Part shown: positions 15,296 through 22,961 of the stretch, piece by piece
Layout: every line of letters starts with the position of its first letter
Position numbering within the stretch: the first letter of the stretch is position 1
The notes under the pieces: generated by a model
The model's database searches: none
Told to the model about the DNA's origin: nothing
What the model saw: the letters and a program-made list of their open reading frames with translations, nothing else
Program-made: the position numbers and the translations under genes
IMG/VR virus record: IMGVR_UViG_3300036046_000382
Location: 1 to 34,138 of that record
DNA length: 34,138 bases
Strand: one strand, 5' to 3'
DNA from: a virus

Positions 15296-15703
15296 TCACG
15301 ATGCAACCCGCTTGATCTTTTCCATGGTGCGCAGCCCGCCCAGCCCCAGCATCCCGAACAGCAGCTCATAGAGCATGTCGCCCGTCATCAGCTTGGGCGG
15401 CTCCATCCCAGGCGCGTACAGCGCCAGAGCCCACAGGCTCAGCGGATAGATCAGGAAGGTGTAGGCAACAGCCAGGCCGCAGACCCAGCCGACAAAGGGG
15501 CGCCAGCCCGCAACGAACACGCTGGAGCTGGACGCCTCAGCCTGGTTGATTTGGAGCTGTCCGGCGATGGCCTGCAGCTCGCCGCTCTGCTGCAGCTTCA
15601 GCAGCTCCAGCTTTGCGGCATCCGCCTCAGCCTTGTTCGGCCACAGGCGGTCCACCACCTTGCCCCCGATATCCAGCAATGCGGTCACGGGGTCCAAGGC
15701 CAT
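15296..15703 (-). CDS. holin, GTA three-TM type
   Basis: A 135-residue protein with the layout of the GTA_holin_3TM family. A soluble amphipathic N-terminal helix (about 10-55, EADAAKLELLKLQQSGELQA) is followed by the conserved start of the membrane region GWRPFVGWVCGLAVAYTFL (about 66-84), a second hydrophobic segment (YPLSLWALALYA), and the family C-terminus LLFGMLGLGGLRTMEKI. Holins collect in the inner membrane and open it for the endolysin at the end of infection. The endolysin here is about 9.8 kb upstream (25454-25936), not adjacent. A second small membrane protein gene (15709-15882) precedes it directly. Confidence 0.8.
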   Translation of the reverse strand: MALDPVTALLDIGGKVVDRLWPNKAEADAAKLELLKLQQSGELQAIAGQLQINQAEASSSSVFVAGWRPFVGWVCGLAVAYTFLIYPLSLWALALYAPGMEPPKLMTGDMLYELLFGMLGLGGLRTMEKIKRVAS

Positions 15704-15708
15704 GGGTC

Positions 15709-15882
15709 TTACTCGCGGTTGAAAACCTTGTCGCGCAACAGCACGTAGGTTTGGATGGCCGTGTAGATGGCCGTCAGCAGCAGCACCACATGCTGCAGCG
15801 TCAGTGCGCCCAGGGCCGCGCCGGCCCAGGCGATCAGCAGGCGCATGCTCGCGCCCGCGTCGTGCGACTCAAAAATTCCCAT
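15709..15882 (-). CDS. small membrane protein, possible second lysis protein
   Basis: A 57-residue protein beginning MGIFESHDAGASMRLLIAWA. A hydrophobic span from about 14 to 45 (LLIAWAGAALGAL, then VVLLLTAIYTAIQTYVLL) could form one long or two short membrane helices, and it ends in a basic tail (RDKVFNRE). GGTGG sits near the start on the minus strand, and the stop is five bases before the holin start. Size, topology and position beside the holin suggest a holin partner or antiholin, but the family is not recognised. It is the first gene after the terminator at 15910-15936. Confidence 0.6.
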   Translation of the reverse strand: MGIFESHDAGASMRLLIAWAGAALGALTLQHVVLLLTAIYTAIQTYVLLRDKVFNRE

Positions 15883-15909
15883 CGGTCACCACCCGGAAAT
15901 GCCAAAAGA

Positions 15910-15936
15910 AAAAGCCGCCCTTGGGAGGCGGCTTTT
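15910..15936. terminator. bidirectional intrinsic terminator
   Basis: AAAAGCCGCC-CTTGGGA-GGCGGCTTTT forms a 10-bp stem with A/T runs on both sides, so it can work in either direction. It separates the fibre-associated block (16.3-22.1 kb) from the lysis/internal-protein block. Confidence 0.85.
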
Positions 15937-15977
15937 CGTGTTTTGCGGGCGGAATGGCCCGAGGGAATTCTATAACA

Positions 15978-15996
15978 GAATGCCCCTCTTAGTGAC
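15978..15996 (-). promoter_or_regulatory. repeated 19-bp intergenic element, copy 1
   Basis: Plus-strand sequence GAATGCCCCTCTTAGTGAC, identical at 17 of 19 positions to the copy at 22931-22949. On the minus strand it reads GTCACTAAGAGGGGCATTC, which resembles the core of T7/T3-type RNA polymerase promoters (TCACTA-x-AGGG). The TAA stop codon of the gene at 15989-16300 lies within it. The terminator at 15910-15936 follows about 40 bases downstream on the minus strand. Confidence 0.45.
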
Positions 15997-16300
15997 CTAT
16001 TCGGTTATGAAATCCATACAGGACCAGCCACAAGATGAAGCCTGGCGCGGCCGTGAATGTCGCGTCCATGAACTCGACCCCATGCACCTGCAGGCGCCCG
16101 GCCGCAGCCGCAGCCCTGTTGTCCAGCCAGTCGGCACCCTCCTTCGTGATGCCGGCCACCAGGCAGCTCAGCGCGACAGCCGGGCCCAGGTCCGACACCT
16201 TGGCAGCGCCGAAGTAGCACAGCGCCAGCCATAGGATCGCGCTGAATGCTGCGACCAGGCCGCCGACCTTGAGGTGCTGCAGCTTGTCCGTGGCGATCAG
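15989..16300 (-). CDS. membrane protein with DKLQH/KEGxD motifs, non-ATG start
   Basis: The frame reads TDKLQHLKVGGLVAAFSAIL, then LSCLVAGITKEGADWLDN and HGVEFMDATFTAAPGFILWL. This is the pattern of a small phage membrane-protein family (D-K-x-x-H ... G ... K-E-x-x-D ... DA-x-x-T). Hydrophobic segments lie at about 12-32, 40-53 and 83-97. The only conventional start in frame is GTG 16198, which would delete the conserved DKLQH helix. I therefore prefer CTG 16300, which overlaps the preceding stop by four bases (CTGA) and has CGGGGTG upstream, giving 103 residues. Role unknown; a lysis or envelope function would fit its position. Confidence 0.55.
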   Translation of the reverse strand: MIATDKLQHLKVGGLVAAFSAILWLALCYFGAAKVSDLGPAVALSCLVAGITKEGADWLDNRAAAAAGRLQVHGVEFMDATFTAAPGFILWLVLYGFHNRIGH

Positions 16301-16686
16301 AGCGGCACCCCGCTGAGAATCTGATTCACCTGCGCGGCCGTGAAGGTGCCACCCTCGCCCGCCAGGCGCTCCAGGCCCGTGCGCGTGCGCGGGTCGTCCA
16401 GGTCAATCGCCGTGCCATCGGGGTTCGGCGTGACCATCCAGAATTTGTCTAGCCACACCTCATAGCCAATGTCGGTCTTGGCCCTGGTCTTGATTTCCGC
16501 ATACCGGGCATCGCCGATCAGCTCTTGAAACTGCAGCCTGCTGACACGCCGAGGCGCAGGCATGGCCACCTGCGTATAGCCTAAGTGTGTCAGGTCGGCC
16601 CCGGCCGGAATGCTCATCAGCGGGAACATGGCCCGCACCTGGTCGATGGTGTGGACCGTGCTGTCCGAATTGCGAAAGTAGTTCAT
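16297..16686 (-). CDS. hypothetical protein, possible fibre-associated chaperone
   Basis: A 129-residue protein beginning MNYFRNSDSTVHTIDQVRAM. This start (a residue with tyrosine/phenylalanine, then a short strand-turn-strand) is often seen in small proteins encoded just downstream of tail-fibre genes, some of which are fibre-assembly chaperones. The middle part is helical (LQFQELIGDARYAEIKTRAK) and the C-terminus has no motif I know. It follows directly after the repeat-containing fibre-like protein (16694-17779). The chaperone role is inference from position. Confidence 0.5.
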   Translation of the reverse strand: MNYFRNSDSTVHTIDQVRAMFPLMSIPAGADLTHLGYTQVAMPAPRRVSRLQFQELIGDARYAEIKTRAKTDIGYEVWLDKFWMVTPNPDGTAIDLDDPRTRTGLERLAGEGGTFTAAQVNQILSGVPL

Positions 16687-16693
16687 CGCACTC

Positions 16694-17779
16694 CTATTGG
16701 GGAATCATGTTGACCTGCACCGATGGGTTCACCACCAGACCACCTCCCGTGAACACCACGGCCGGTGTCGTCCGATACCCGGTGCCCGGATTTGTGACAG
16801 TGATGCTGTTGACGCGCTGGTAGGTTGACCATGAGCCACTGGCGTACCAGCTATGGCTGATGGTGTAGTTGCCCACCGCAGTGCCCCCAGAAACCGCCAC
16901 GACAGGCTGCGAAGAGAAAAACTGGGCCGTATTGACGGTGATGCTGGCGATTCGGCGCCCCACCAGCGCGGTGACCCCGCCGCTCACCAGGTTGCTCACA
17001 GTGACAGTAGGCGCGGATGTGTAACCACTTCCACCGCCGTTCAGGAACTTCCCCCCGAACTCACCGTACAAATACCACTCAAGCGTTTGCACGTTCGGAT
17101 AGGTTCCGACAGAGGCGCCGGTCCCATTGCCGCCAGATAGCGCCACCGTGTAACCGACGATACCGAAGGTCCAAGCGCTAATGGCCGTGTACTCACCCTG
17201 CGTGGTGACTGTGATGCTGACCACCTGACCACCGGAAATGTTGGCAACGGCAACAGGGTCCGTGACATGACTTCCGACGCCCGAGTAAGTGCGTGTGAAC
17301 ACCACACTAGGCGCAACGGTGTAGCCGCTCCCCCCGCTGGCGACACTGACCCCCACCACCTTTAGGCGCGCTGGCTGGGAGATAGTGCCTGCAATCGCCG
17401 CGCCGGAACCACCGCCGCCACTGAGCGTGACCGTGGCACTTTGCGAGTTGACGATGGTGCTGTTTAGGCCCTCCAGCGCGACCACCGTACCGGAACCCCA
17501 GACCGGCGTAGCCAAGCCTGCGATACCGTCAACCGTGACAGTCGGCAGGGCCGAACCCATCGAGTAGTAACCCCCGTCCTGCGAGCCGTAGATGCTACTC
17601 AGGTTGCCGCCGTTGTACCCGGTTGCCATGTTGGCTGTCGCAGCAGCGCCAGAGCCCCCGCCGCCATCAGTGAAGCTGATCGACGGGGTGCTGCTGAACA
17701 CACCGCCCGCGTTCACCGTGACCGAGCCGATCTTGAAGCTCGCACCGGCCATCAGGCCGGCCCTGCGGAAACCCATCAT
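16694..17779 (-). CDS. repeat-containing fibre/receptor-binding-like protein
   Basis: The open frame begins at 17809, but the ATG at 17779 overlaps the preceding stop (ATGA) and gives a 361-residue protein starting MMGFRRAGLMAG. The chain is almost entirely Gly, Ser, Thr, Val and Tyr in short strands, with three clear copies of a G-[ST]-G-Y-x-x-[AT]-P-[AST]-V motif (GGSGYTVAPSVVF, GGSGYTSAPTVTV, GTGYRTTPAVVF) and related degenerate copies. This pattern is typical of repeating beta-solenoid or fibre shafts on phage tails. There is no chaperone-autoprotease domain. It lies in a cluster of fibre-associated genes, so host recognition is plausible. Confidence 0.65.
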   Translation of the reverse strand: MMGFRRAGLMAGASFKIGSVTVNAGGVFSSTPSISFTDGGGGSGAAATANMATGYNGGNLSSIYGSQDGGYYSMGSALPTVTVDGIAGLATPVWGSGTVVALEGLNSTIVNSQSATVTLSGGGGSGAAIAGTISQPARLKVVGVSVASGGSGYTVAPSVVFTRTYSGVGSHVTDPVAVANISGGQVVSITVTTQGEYTAISAWTFGIVGYTVALSGGNGTGASVGTYPNVQTLEWYLYGEFGGKFLNGGGSGYTSAPTVTVSNLVSGGVTALVGRRIASITVNTAQFFSSQPVVAVSGGTAVGNYTISHSWYASGSWSTYQRVNSITVTNPGTGYRTTPAVVFTGGGLVVNPSVQVNMIPQ

Positions 17780-18165
17780 GCGAAGTTCAGACCCGCAGTA
17801 AAGCCCCACCAGCGCAGCCCGTCAGGCGACACGAACGAAATCACATCGGTACGCCCGGCCGTGGCCGTGGTAGCGGGGGCCGAGCCGGAAGGCCATAGCA
17901 CAGAGCTTGGCCAGGTCACGGTGCGCGATCCCGTGGCATCCTGAGTCAGGAACAGCGTGAACCCGCCGCCGATGTAGGGCTTCGGGAACTGAAGGGTTGT
18001 GTTACCCGTGAGGGTGATCTTGTGGATGGTGCCCTGATGGGTGTCCACCAGATGCCGCGCACCAGCCACCGAGGTGACCACGGTTTCAGCAATGCTGCGC
18101 TTGAACACGGCCGGGGCACCGATGGTTGCTTGATCTACCCCGAACCCGAACAGACCCGCGTTCAT
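17776..18165 (-). CDS. fibre-associated virion protein
   Basis: A 129-residue protein starting MNAGLFGFGVDQATIGAPAV. The open frame extends to 18282, but this ATG overlaps the preceding stop (TGATG) and starts the folded part. The C-terminal half carries GGGFTLFLTQDATGSRTVTW, then WPSG and a closing GLRWWGF. This is a sequence pattern I recognise from small beta-sandwich proteins or domains attached to phage tail fibres and tailspikes. No catalytic residues are visible. It lies between two other small virion-type proteins. Confidence 0.6.
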   Translation of the reverse strand: MNAGLFGFGVDQATIGAPAVFKRSIAETVVTSVAGARHLVDTHQGTIHKITLTGNTTLQFPKPYIGGGFTLFLTQDATGSRTVTWPSSVLWPSGSAPATTATAGRTDVISFVSPDGLRWWGFTAGLNFA

Positions 18166-18554
18166 CAGAAGTCCCCTGCCAGCGTCACCGAGACATGGAA
18201 CACTTCGGCCTTCTCGGTGGACGCCCTCAGCGTCCATCCCGCGGGCAGCAGAATCGCCAGGTTCTTCAGCGTGGCCGACCACACGGCCGTGCCCGTTGCC
18301 ACCGAGGGTGTCACGGCCTGGACCAGGTACTCATCGAACAGGCGATAAGCCACACCGTCATGCAGCCAGAGCCGCACAGCGCCAGTGGTCGTGGTGCCCG
18401 TGGCCGTGATCTTCACATCGTCCACGCGCGAACCCTGGGCCCCCGCAGTGAACACGGTTCCCACATTCACCGGGGCGGTGCGGGAGGTATCCGCGGTGTT
18501 GATGGCCACGCTGGATGCGCGGGGAATGCTTGCAAAATTGGCGGTACTGGCCAT
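18165..18554 (-). CDS. putative virion structural protein
   Basis: A 129-residue, strand-rich protein (MASTANFASIPRASSVAINT; then DDVKITATGTTTTGAVRLWL; AGWTLRASTEKAEVF) without helices or membrane segments. Proteins with this kind of N-terminus and a VRLWLHDG-like strand are common in the tail-fibre regions of betaproteobacterial podoviruses. No precise role is known to me. Its stop overlaps the next start (TGATG), indicating co-translation. Confidence 0.55.
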   Translation of the reverse strand: MASTANFASIPRASSVAINTADTSRTAPVNVGTVFTAGAQGSRVDDVKITATGTTTTGAVRLWLHDGVAYRLFDEYLVQAVTPSVATGTAVWSATLKNLAILLPAGWTLRASTEKAEVFHVSVTLAGDF

Positions 18555-18555
18555 A

Positions 18556-18954
18556 TCAGGTGACCCCTCGTTGTGTCATTTGCCGGTGCAGCTCGTTCAC
18601 AGAGCTGGTCAGCGTGCTTGCGGCCAATACGGCCTCGTCCTTTGCGGCAACCGCCACGACAGCAGCGGCCACGGCCGCGCTCATTTCCGCAGTGGTCGCA
18701 ATCTCGATGGCCACCGGATCACCGTTGGCGTCATAGCCCGCCGCCTTGCTTGCGCGCACAGCCTTGGTGGGCAGCTTCCCGATACCGGGCTCACCATCCG
18801 GCACGCTCACGGCCCGCGCCTTGTTTGCGTCCAGTTCGGCCTGCACCTGGTCGAAGCCCGCGCCAATCGCGCTGAAGTGGGCTTCAAGGTCAACCGACCT
18901 CGCCCGTGTGAACGGGAGGATGTCGATAAGGTTGGTGAAGAAGCGATTGGCCAT
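18556..18954 (-). CDS. putative tail-fibre attachment protein
   Basis: A 132-residue protein. The N-terminus (MANRFFTNLIDILPFTRARS) is followed by a helix ending in FDQVQAELD, which resembles the attachment portion of podoviral fibres. The middle contains KAAGYDANGDPVAIE and the C-terminal part is an Ala/Val-rich helix (AAVAAAVVAVAAKDEAVLAA) that could trimerise. It begins two bases after the stop of the nozzle-type gene, so the adaptor-nozzle-fibre order expected of a short tail is kept. The assignment rests on position and composition. Confidence 0.5.
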   Translation of the reverse strand: MANRFFTNLIDILPFTRARSVDLEAHFSAIGAGFDQVQAELDANKARAVSVPDGEPGIGKLPTKAVRASKAAGYDANGDPVAIEIATTAEMSAAVAAAVVAVAAKDEAVLAASTLTSSVNELHRQMTQRGVT

Positions 18955-18956
18955 GC

Positions 18957-21023
18957 TTACCTCTGCAGTCGGCGCGGGGAGTAATGCAGCAGCGCGCCTT
19001 GCAGGCGGTGCCCGAAGTCAAGTGCGGTGTTGCTGTAGAAAAGCAGGGACAGGTTTGTCCCCGTGCCGGTCAGGCTGACGGTCGGCGAGCTGTAGCTCTG
19101 CGCGTCATAGAACATGGCATCCCAGGAGTCCACCTCCCACACGCCACCCACACCATTGACCTCGATCCCATCGCGCAGGAATGTGGGGATGCCCTGGTCG
19201 CCCGTGCTGTAGTCCACGTACAGCCGCAAGGCCGCGTACTGAACTGCGGCCAGCTCGACCGTCACCCGGCGATAGCGCTTGCGCTGGGTCGGGCTGCGGC
19301 TGTTGTAGTACCAGATGCGCGCGAAGGCCTCAATCGCCGAGCCATCAAAACTGCTGCCGCGCTCCAGCTCATAGACATAGCCGTCATTGGAGCCAGCGAA
19401 CAAGCGTTCACGCCCGTTGCCGTCCTCGACCGAGCATGCACAGCTCGGCTCGAAAAGGTACTGCAGCAGCGTGAAGGACCGACGCGCGCCAGCAGTCTCA
19501 GCCCCGTCAACGTGCATGACCAGTACGCGCCCGTCATTGCAAATCAGGCGGTACTGGTTCTTCGCCCGTACCGTGACCGAGGCAACTCCGCGGTTCTGCA
19601 GCCGGTTGATGAGCGGCTGAATGTCGCGGCTGACTGTGGCGTGTTCAAAGTTGCCGTAGTTGCGCGAGGTGAAGGCCGAAGTGATGCCCCGGTCATCCAT
19701 CCAGTACGTGTCGGTCAGCAGTGACACCGTGCCTCGCAGCGCGCCGGTTTCTGGCGCAATGATCTGCTTCTTGAAGTCGCTGTATTTGGCGCCCACCACA
19801 GCATGCGTGCTGTTGCGCGTCCACACCCCCAGCGCCTCACCAGGCAGCGGCTGCATCGCGGTAACCGTGTCTCCGAACGCGATTTCGCCAGCGAACAGCG
19901 TGCCGTCCCAGCAGTGCGGCCGGCCGGCCACCGAGTACATGCCGGAGCTGCCCATACCGAGCCACAGCAGGTTATTCACCGCAGTGACAAAGCTCGGCTT
20001 GTCGATGGCGGCGCCCGTGCGAATCGGTGCCACCGTGGTGCCGTCGAACTCAAAGGCCCGATCAACACCGTTGGCGCAGTACGCGCGCAATGCGCTCGCC
20101 TGCCCCTCAAAATTGAAGTTCACCCACTCATAGCGCCCGCCAGGGCTGAGGGTGATTTGCGTAGCCAGCGGCGCGGCGCTGGTCGCGCGGTTCGCCGCGT
20201 AAGCGTCCACGCTGGAGCGCAGCGACTCGCCGGCAGAGAAGTTGCCGGCCACCGTGTCGATGATGAGGCGACCCGATGCAGCGGCAGCGCCAGCGGCACC
20301 CCACGCCCCGGCCTCAAGGCAGACACGGCGCACGATACCCGTAGCGCCAGAGGTGTTGCCCTTCACGGTCTGACCAGGCAGGAACAGCGCGGCGCCGGCC
20401 GTAAAGCCCAGCTCGCGCGGCAGCGGCACCTCAGCCCACCCGGCCGAGGTCGCGCGATAGATCACGCCGGCCGTGCCTGCCAGGTTGTCGCGCACTGCGA
20501 AAACCTGACCCTGCAGGGACCACACGCTACGCACAGGTCCAGAGCCGGGGACAGGGCCGATGCGCGCTCGGCGAACTGCAGCGGCATCAATCGTGTACTG
20601 CGCGTCCACCGATGCCGTGATGGGGTCATTCGGTCGAACGCTGGCGCTGGTGAATCCCACGGTGCCACCGTTCACGCGCAGCTCTGAGTCACGCGGGTAG
20701 TCGCCCGTAGGGTCTGCCAGCAAGATGCCGCCAGTGATCGCGTACACGTACACGCCCGAGCTGGCACCACAGGTCACCACATCACCAGGGGCAATGGTGG
20801 CCGTCAGCGTGCAAGGCACAGCCGCATAGGTCGCGGCAGATGGCGAAGGGCGCCCATCAAAGCGCTCATAGCCCTGGCAGCGGCTGTAGCCGCCATTGAT
20901 ATCCGGCTCATAGTTGAGCGTGTCCAGCAGCCGACCCGCACCAACTTCAATAGGCGTGGTCATCAAGTCCAGACCACCCTTGAAGGTGAAGAACTCGGTT
21001 TGAACCGGGGCCCAGTTGTTCAT
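18957..21023 (-). CDS. tail nozzle-type protein (tail tubular protein B analogue)
   Basis: A 688-residue protein rich in short strands throughout (for example FFTFKGGLDLMTTPIEVGAG near the N-terminus, RSVWSLQGQVFAVRDNLAGT, FLPGQTVKGNTSGATGIVRR, and YRRVTVELAAVQYAALRLYV near the end). An N-terminal gate-like strand followed by propeller-like repeats is the usual pattern of podoviral nozzle/hub proteins. Its start overlaps the stop of the SU10-like adaptor by four bases, the same gene order as gp11-gp12 of T7. It probably forms the distal end of the short tail tube. The general assignment is firm; which family subtype is not. Confidence 0.7.
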   Translation of the reverse strand: MNNWAPVQTEFFTFKGGLDLMTTPIEVGAGRLLDTLNYEPDINGGYSRCQGYERFDGRPSPSAATYAAVPCTLTATIAPGDVVTCGASSGVYVYAITGGILLADPTGDYPRDSELRVNGGTVGFTSASVRPNDPITASVDAQYTIDAAAVRRARIGPVPGSGPVRSVWSLQGQVFAVRDNLAGTAGVIYRATSAGWAEVPLPRELGFTAGAALFLPGQTVKGNTSGATGIVRRVCLEAGAWGAAGAAAASGRLIIDTVAGNFSAGESLRSSVDAYAANRATSAAPLATQITLSPGGRYEWVNFNFEGQASALRAYCANGVDRAFEFDGTTVAPIRTGAAIDKPSFVTAVNNLLWLGMGSSGMYSVAGRPHCWDGTLFAGEIAFGDTVTAMQPLPGEALGVWTRNSTHAVVGAKYSDFKKQIIAPETGALRGTVSLLTDTYWMDDRGITSAFTSRNYGNFEHATVSRDIQPLINRLQNRGVASVTVRAKNQYRLICNDGRVLVMHVDGAETAGARRSFTLLQYLFEPSCACSVEDGNGRERLFAGSNDGYVYELERGSSFDGSAIEAFARIWYYNSRSPTQRKRYRRVTVELAAVQYAALRLYVDYSTGDQGIPTFLRDGIEVNGVGGVWEVDSWDAMFYDAQSYSSPTVSLTGTGTNLSLLFYSNTALDFGHRLQGALLHYSPRRLQR

Positions 21024-21688
21024 GCGAGCGGCGCCCCCACGAACGTAGCGGGGAGCTGGTCAACGAACAGCCGATTCATGAGCTTGCGCTCCTCGATATC
21101 GGCGCGCTGAATGACCTCGGGCGCGGCCTCAAACATGCCGTAGGACTTGCAGGCCAGCCACACGATCAGCATGTGATAGGCCTCGGGCATCCCGGGCGTG
21201 TCGGTGTCACCAGCCAGGTCACGCGCGCCGGTCCAGTAGGAGCCCGTCACCACGTAGGCCTGGTCGGGCACAGGGCCCAGCTTCAGCCGCTTTTTGCTGT
21301 CGATGGTGCAGGCCTGCGGCGCACCGCGCTGGTCACGCGCAGCCCCCTTCTCGTACAGGTCGCGGAAGGTTTCCGTGTCCAGGTACGGCAGGTCATACTC
21401 ACCCGCGTAACCCAGGGCCACGGGGAACACGCGCACGGAATCGCGCTTCCAGTTGCCATTGGGCGTGGGGATGGCGAGCGCGGCCTCGGTCGGCGATGCG
21501 GGAAGAGTGAACTCCTCCAGCATCCAATCCCAGTCACCCATGCGGGTCTGGATATCGCGCCAGGCCTCGTTAACCCAGTCCTTGAATCGCAGGTCATCCA
21601 GCACCAGGCCGCCCTGCACGGTGCGCAGGTCTGCACTGGCCGAGCCGCACTCGCGGCGGGCTCGGTTAACCAGTTGAAGGAAGTTCAC
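21020..21688 (-). CDS. head-tail adaptor (SU10-like / tail tubular A type)
   Basis: A 222-residue protein beginning MNFLQLVNRARRECGSASAD. The sequence KDWVNEAWRDIQTRMGDWDW is the hallmark helix of the SU10-like adaptor family that binds under the portal. A following strand-rich segment (LDTETFRDLYEKG; KRLKLGPVPDQAYVVTGSYW) and a C-terminal helix (PEAYHMLIVWLACKSYG) complete the usual layout and length. It forms the ring joining portal to nozzle. It overlaps both neighbours by four bases, so adaptor and nozzle are translationally coupled. Confidence 0.8.
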   Translation of the reverse strand: MNFLQLVNRARRECGSASADLRTVQGGLVLDDLRFKDWVNEAWRDIQTRMGDWDWMLEEFTLPASPTEAALAIPTPNGNWKRDSVRVFPVALGYAGEYDLPYLDTETFRDLYEKGAARDQRGAPQACTIDSKKRLKLGPVPDQAYVVTGSYWTGARDLAGDTDTPGMPEAYHMLIVWLACKSYGMFEAAPEVIQRADIEERKLMNRLFVDQLPATFVGAPLA

Positions 21689-22149
21689 GCCTGCTCGTAC
21701 AGGATGTGTTCCAGCCAGGGGCGACCACGCGGGTTGTCGTCCTTCAGCACTTCAAACGGGAACACCTGCGCATGCTGCGCAATCAGGTAGTTGCCGCTCT
21801 CGGGGTCCGACAGGTTGCGCGGGGGTTGGCTGTGGCGGGTTTCACGCATGCGCGCCAGCACCTCGACATGGAAGCGCCTCACGCGATACGGCACGCCGCG
21901 ATGGAGCTGAACACGCTGGTTCACATCGTTGACCGTCAGCGTGGCCAGGGGCGGCGCAGAGGGGTCGGTCGTGGTGGCCAGGCGCACCGTCACGAACTCA
22001 TTCATGAACGCCTCTTCGGCCGCGACCTTGGCCAGGTCGGTCATGCCGATGGGGTCGATCACGGGCGTGGGGTCGATCACCTCGATGGCCTTCGCCTCAA
22101 ACTGAATGCCCTGCGCGGCGAGCGCGTCTTGTGCAGCTTTACGGGTCAT
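21685..22149 (-). CDS. hypothetical virion-region protein
   Basis: A 154-residue protein encoded between the capsid-unit terminator and the adaptor. The N-terminus is helical (TRKAAQDALAAQGIQFEAKA), the middle has strands (EFVTVRLATTT, VQLHRGVPYRVRRFHVEVLA), and the C-terminus is PWLEHILYEQA. I do not recognise the family, although small proteins in this exact position (after the capsid unit, before the adaptor) are common in N4-gp56-type phages and may be head-completion proteins. It is the first gene after the terminator at 22170-22198. Confidence 0.55.
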   Translation of the reverse strand: MTRKAAQDALAAQGIQFEAKAIEVIDPTPVIDPIGMTDLAKVAAEEAFMNEFVTVRLATTTDPSAPPLATLTVNDVNQRVQLHRGVPYRVRRFHVEVLARMRETRHSQPPRNLSDPESGNYLIAQHAQVFPFEVLKDDNPRGRPWLEHILYEQA

Positions 22150-22169
22150 GGGGTTCCTGTGATGGGATG

Positions 22170-22198
22170 AAAAAAGGCCCCGCAGTAGCGGGGCCTTT
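22170..22198 (-). terminator. intrinsic terminator after the capsid unit
   Basis: On the minus strand, AAAGGCCCCGC-TACT-GCGGGGCCTTT followed by further T residues (six A on the plus strand at 22170-22175). The 11-bp stem lies between the end of the gene at 22218-22685 and the start of the next at 22149. Confidence 0.9.
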
Positions 22199-22217
22199 GG
22201 GTTGGATCAGCGGCCTA

Positions 22218-22685
22218 TCAGAAGCTCGCGCCAGGCAGGCTGAAGGTGTCGAAGTAGTTCACCGTCACACCGGCCACGGTGCCCGCGGTCAGCACGTTGG
22301 TGCCCAGCACGAACGGGGCCGACAGCGCGAAGGCGGTGAACACGCCGACCAGGGCGCGGTCGCCAGGGGCGGGCGGGGGCGGCGCCTTGTCCGTGTTGCT
22401 GTTGGCCGGGGTCACCTGACCTTGGGTCACGGTGAACACGCCGGCCTTGTCCAGCCACACGCCGAAGGCGCACTTGTTGCCCACCGGCACCGGCACAGCG
22501 GCCGGCTGGCCGGGCGTGATGGTGGCCGGGAAGGTCGCGGTCGCAGCCTTCGAGGTCTGGAAAATGCCGTCGATCACGTAGACCGTGATGGCGCCAGTCG
22601 AAAGCTGGGTGTTGGTGGAGCCCACACCCAGGCCGGCCTTGCTCAGCACGAAAGTGCCGCCGATTGCTTGGTCAATGTTCTGCAT
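22218..22685 (-). CDS. putative capsid-associated protein
   Basis: A 155-residue protein, strand-rich with a Pro-rich loop (KAPPPPAPGDRALVG) and no Cys pair or enzyme motif. It starts MQNIDQAIGGTFVLSKAGLG. It is encoded in the same transcription segment as the major capsid protein and just before the terminator, the usual place for decoration or head-fibre proteins. Composition fits an exposed beta-sandwich, but no family is recognised. Confidence 0.5.
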   Translation of the reverse strand: MQNIDQAIGGTFVLSKAGLGVGSTNTQLSTGAITVYVIDGIFQTSKAATATFPATITPGQPAAVPVPVGNKCAFGVWLDKAGVFTVTQGQVTPANSNTDKAPPPPAPGDRALVGVFTAFALSAPFVLGTNVLTAGTVAGVTVNYFDTFSLPGASF

Positions 22686-22695
22686 CTGTTGTCCT

Positions 22696-22911
22696 TTACG
22701 GTTGCAGATTCAGGGCAGCGGCCGTGATGGTCACGGTCGGCGCACCCGAGTTGGCCCCGCCAGCGGTGATGCCGCTATGCACATGCGTGGCCAGGAGGTT
22801 TCGGATTTGCTCCAGGTCGGCCTGCGTGGCCTGCCAGAGCTTGAAAAGGTCGTCGTAGGTCTGACCAGGCGGCAGGGCGACCCCTGCACGCTGGCGAACG
22901 GATTCAGGCAT
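22696..22911 (-). CDS. small protein with HxH glycine motif
   Basis: A 71-residue protein. The N-terminal half is a helix (YDDLFKLWQATQADLEQIRN). The second half contains THVHSGITAGGANSGAP. His-x-His followed by a Gly/Ser/Thr-rich strand is seen in metal-binding tips of phage spike proteins and in small head-associated proteins. AAGGAG lies five to six bases before the ATG. The function is not known. The promoter-like element at 22931-22949 lies directly upstream. Confidence 0.55.
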   Translation of the reverse strand: MPESVRQRAGVALPPGQTYDDLFKLWQATQADLEQIRNLLATHVHSGITAGGANSGAPTVTITAAALNLQP

Positions 22912-22930
22912 TACTTGCTCCTTAGTGACC

Positions 22931-22949
22931 GAATGCCACTATTAGTGAC
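22931..22949 (-). promoter_or_regulatory. repeated 19-bp intergenic element, copy 2
   Basis: Plus-strand GAATGCCACTATTAGTGAC, 17/19 identical to copy 1 (15978) and 14/19 to copy 3 (25408). The end TTAGTGAC is repeated exactly 20 bases away at 22922-22929, although that copy also overlaps the ribosome-binding site of the following gene. On the minus strand it reads GTCACTAATAGTGGCATTC, promoter-like for a single-subunit RNA polymerase. It fills the gap between the major capsid gene and the gene at 22696-22911. Confidence 0.5.
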
Positions 22950-22961
22950 ACTCGGGTCGCG

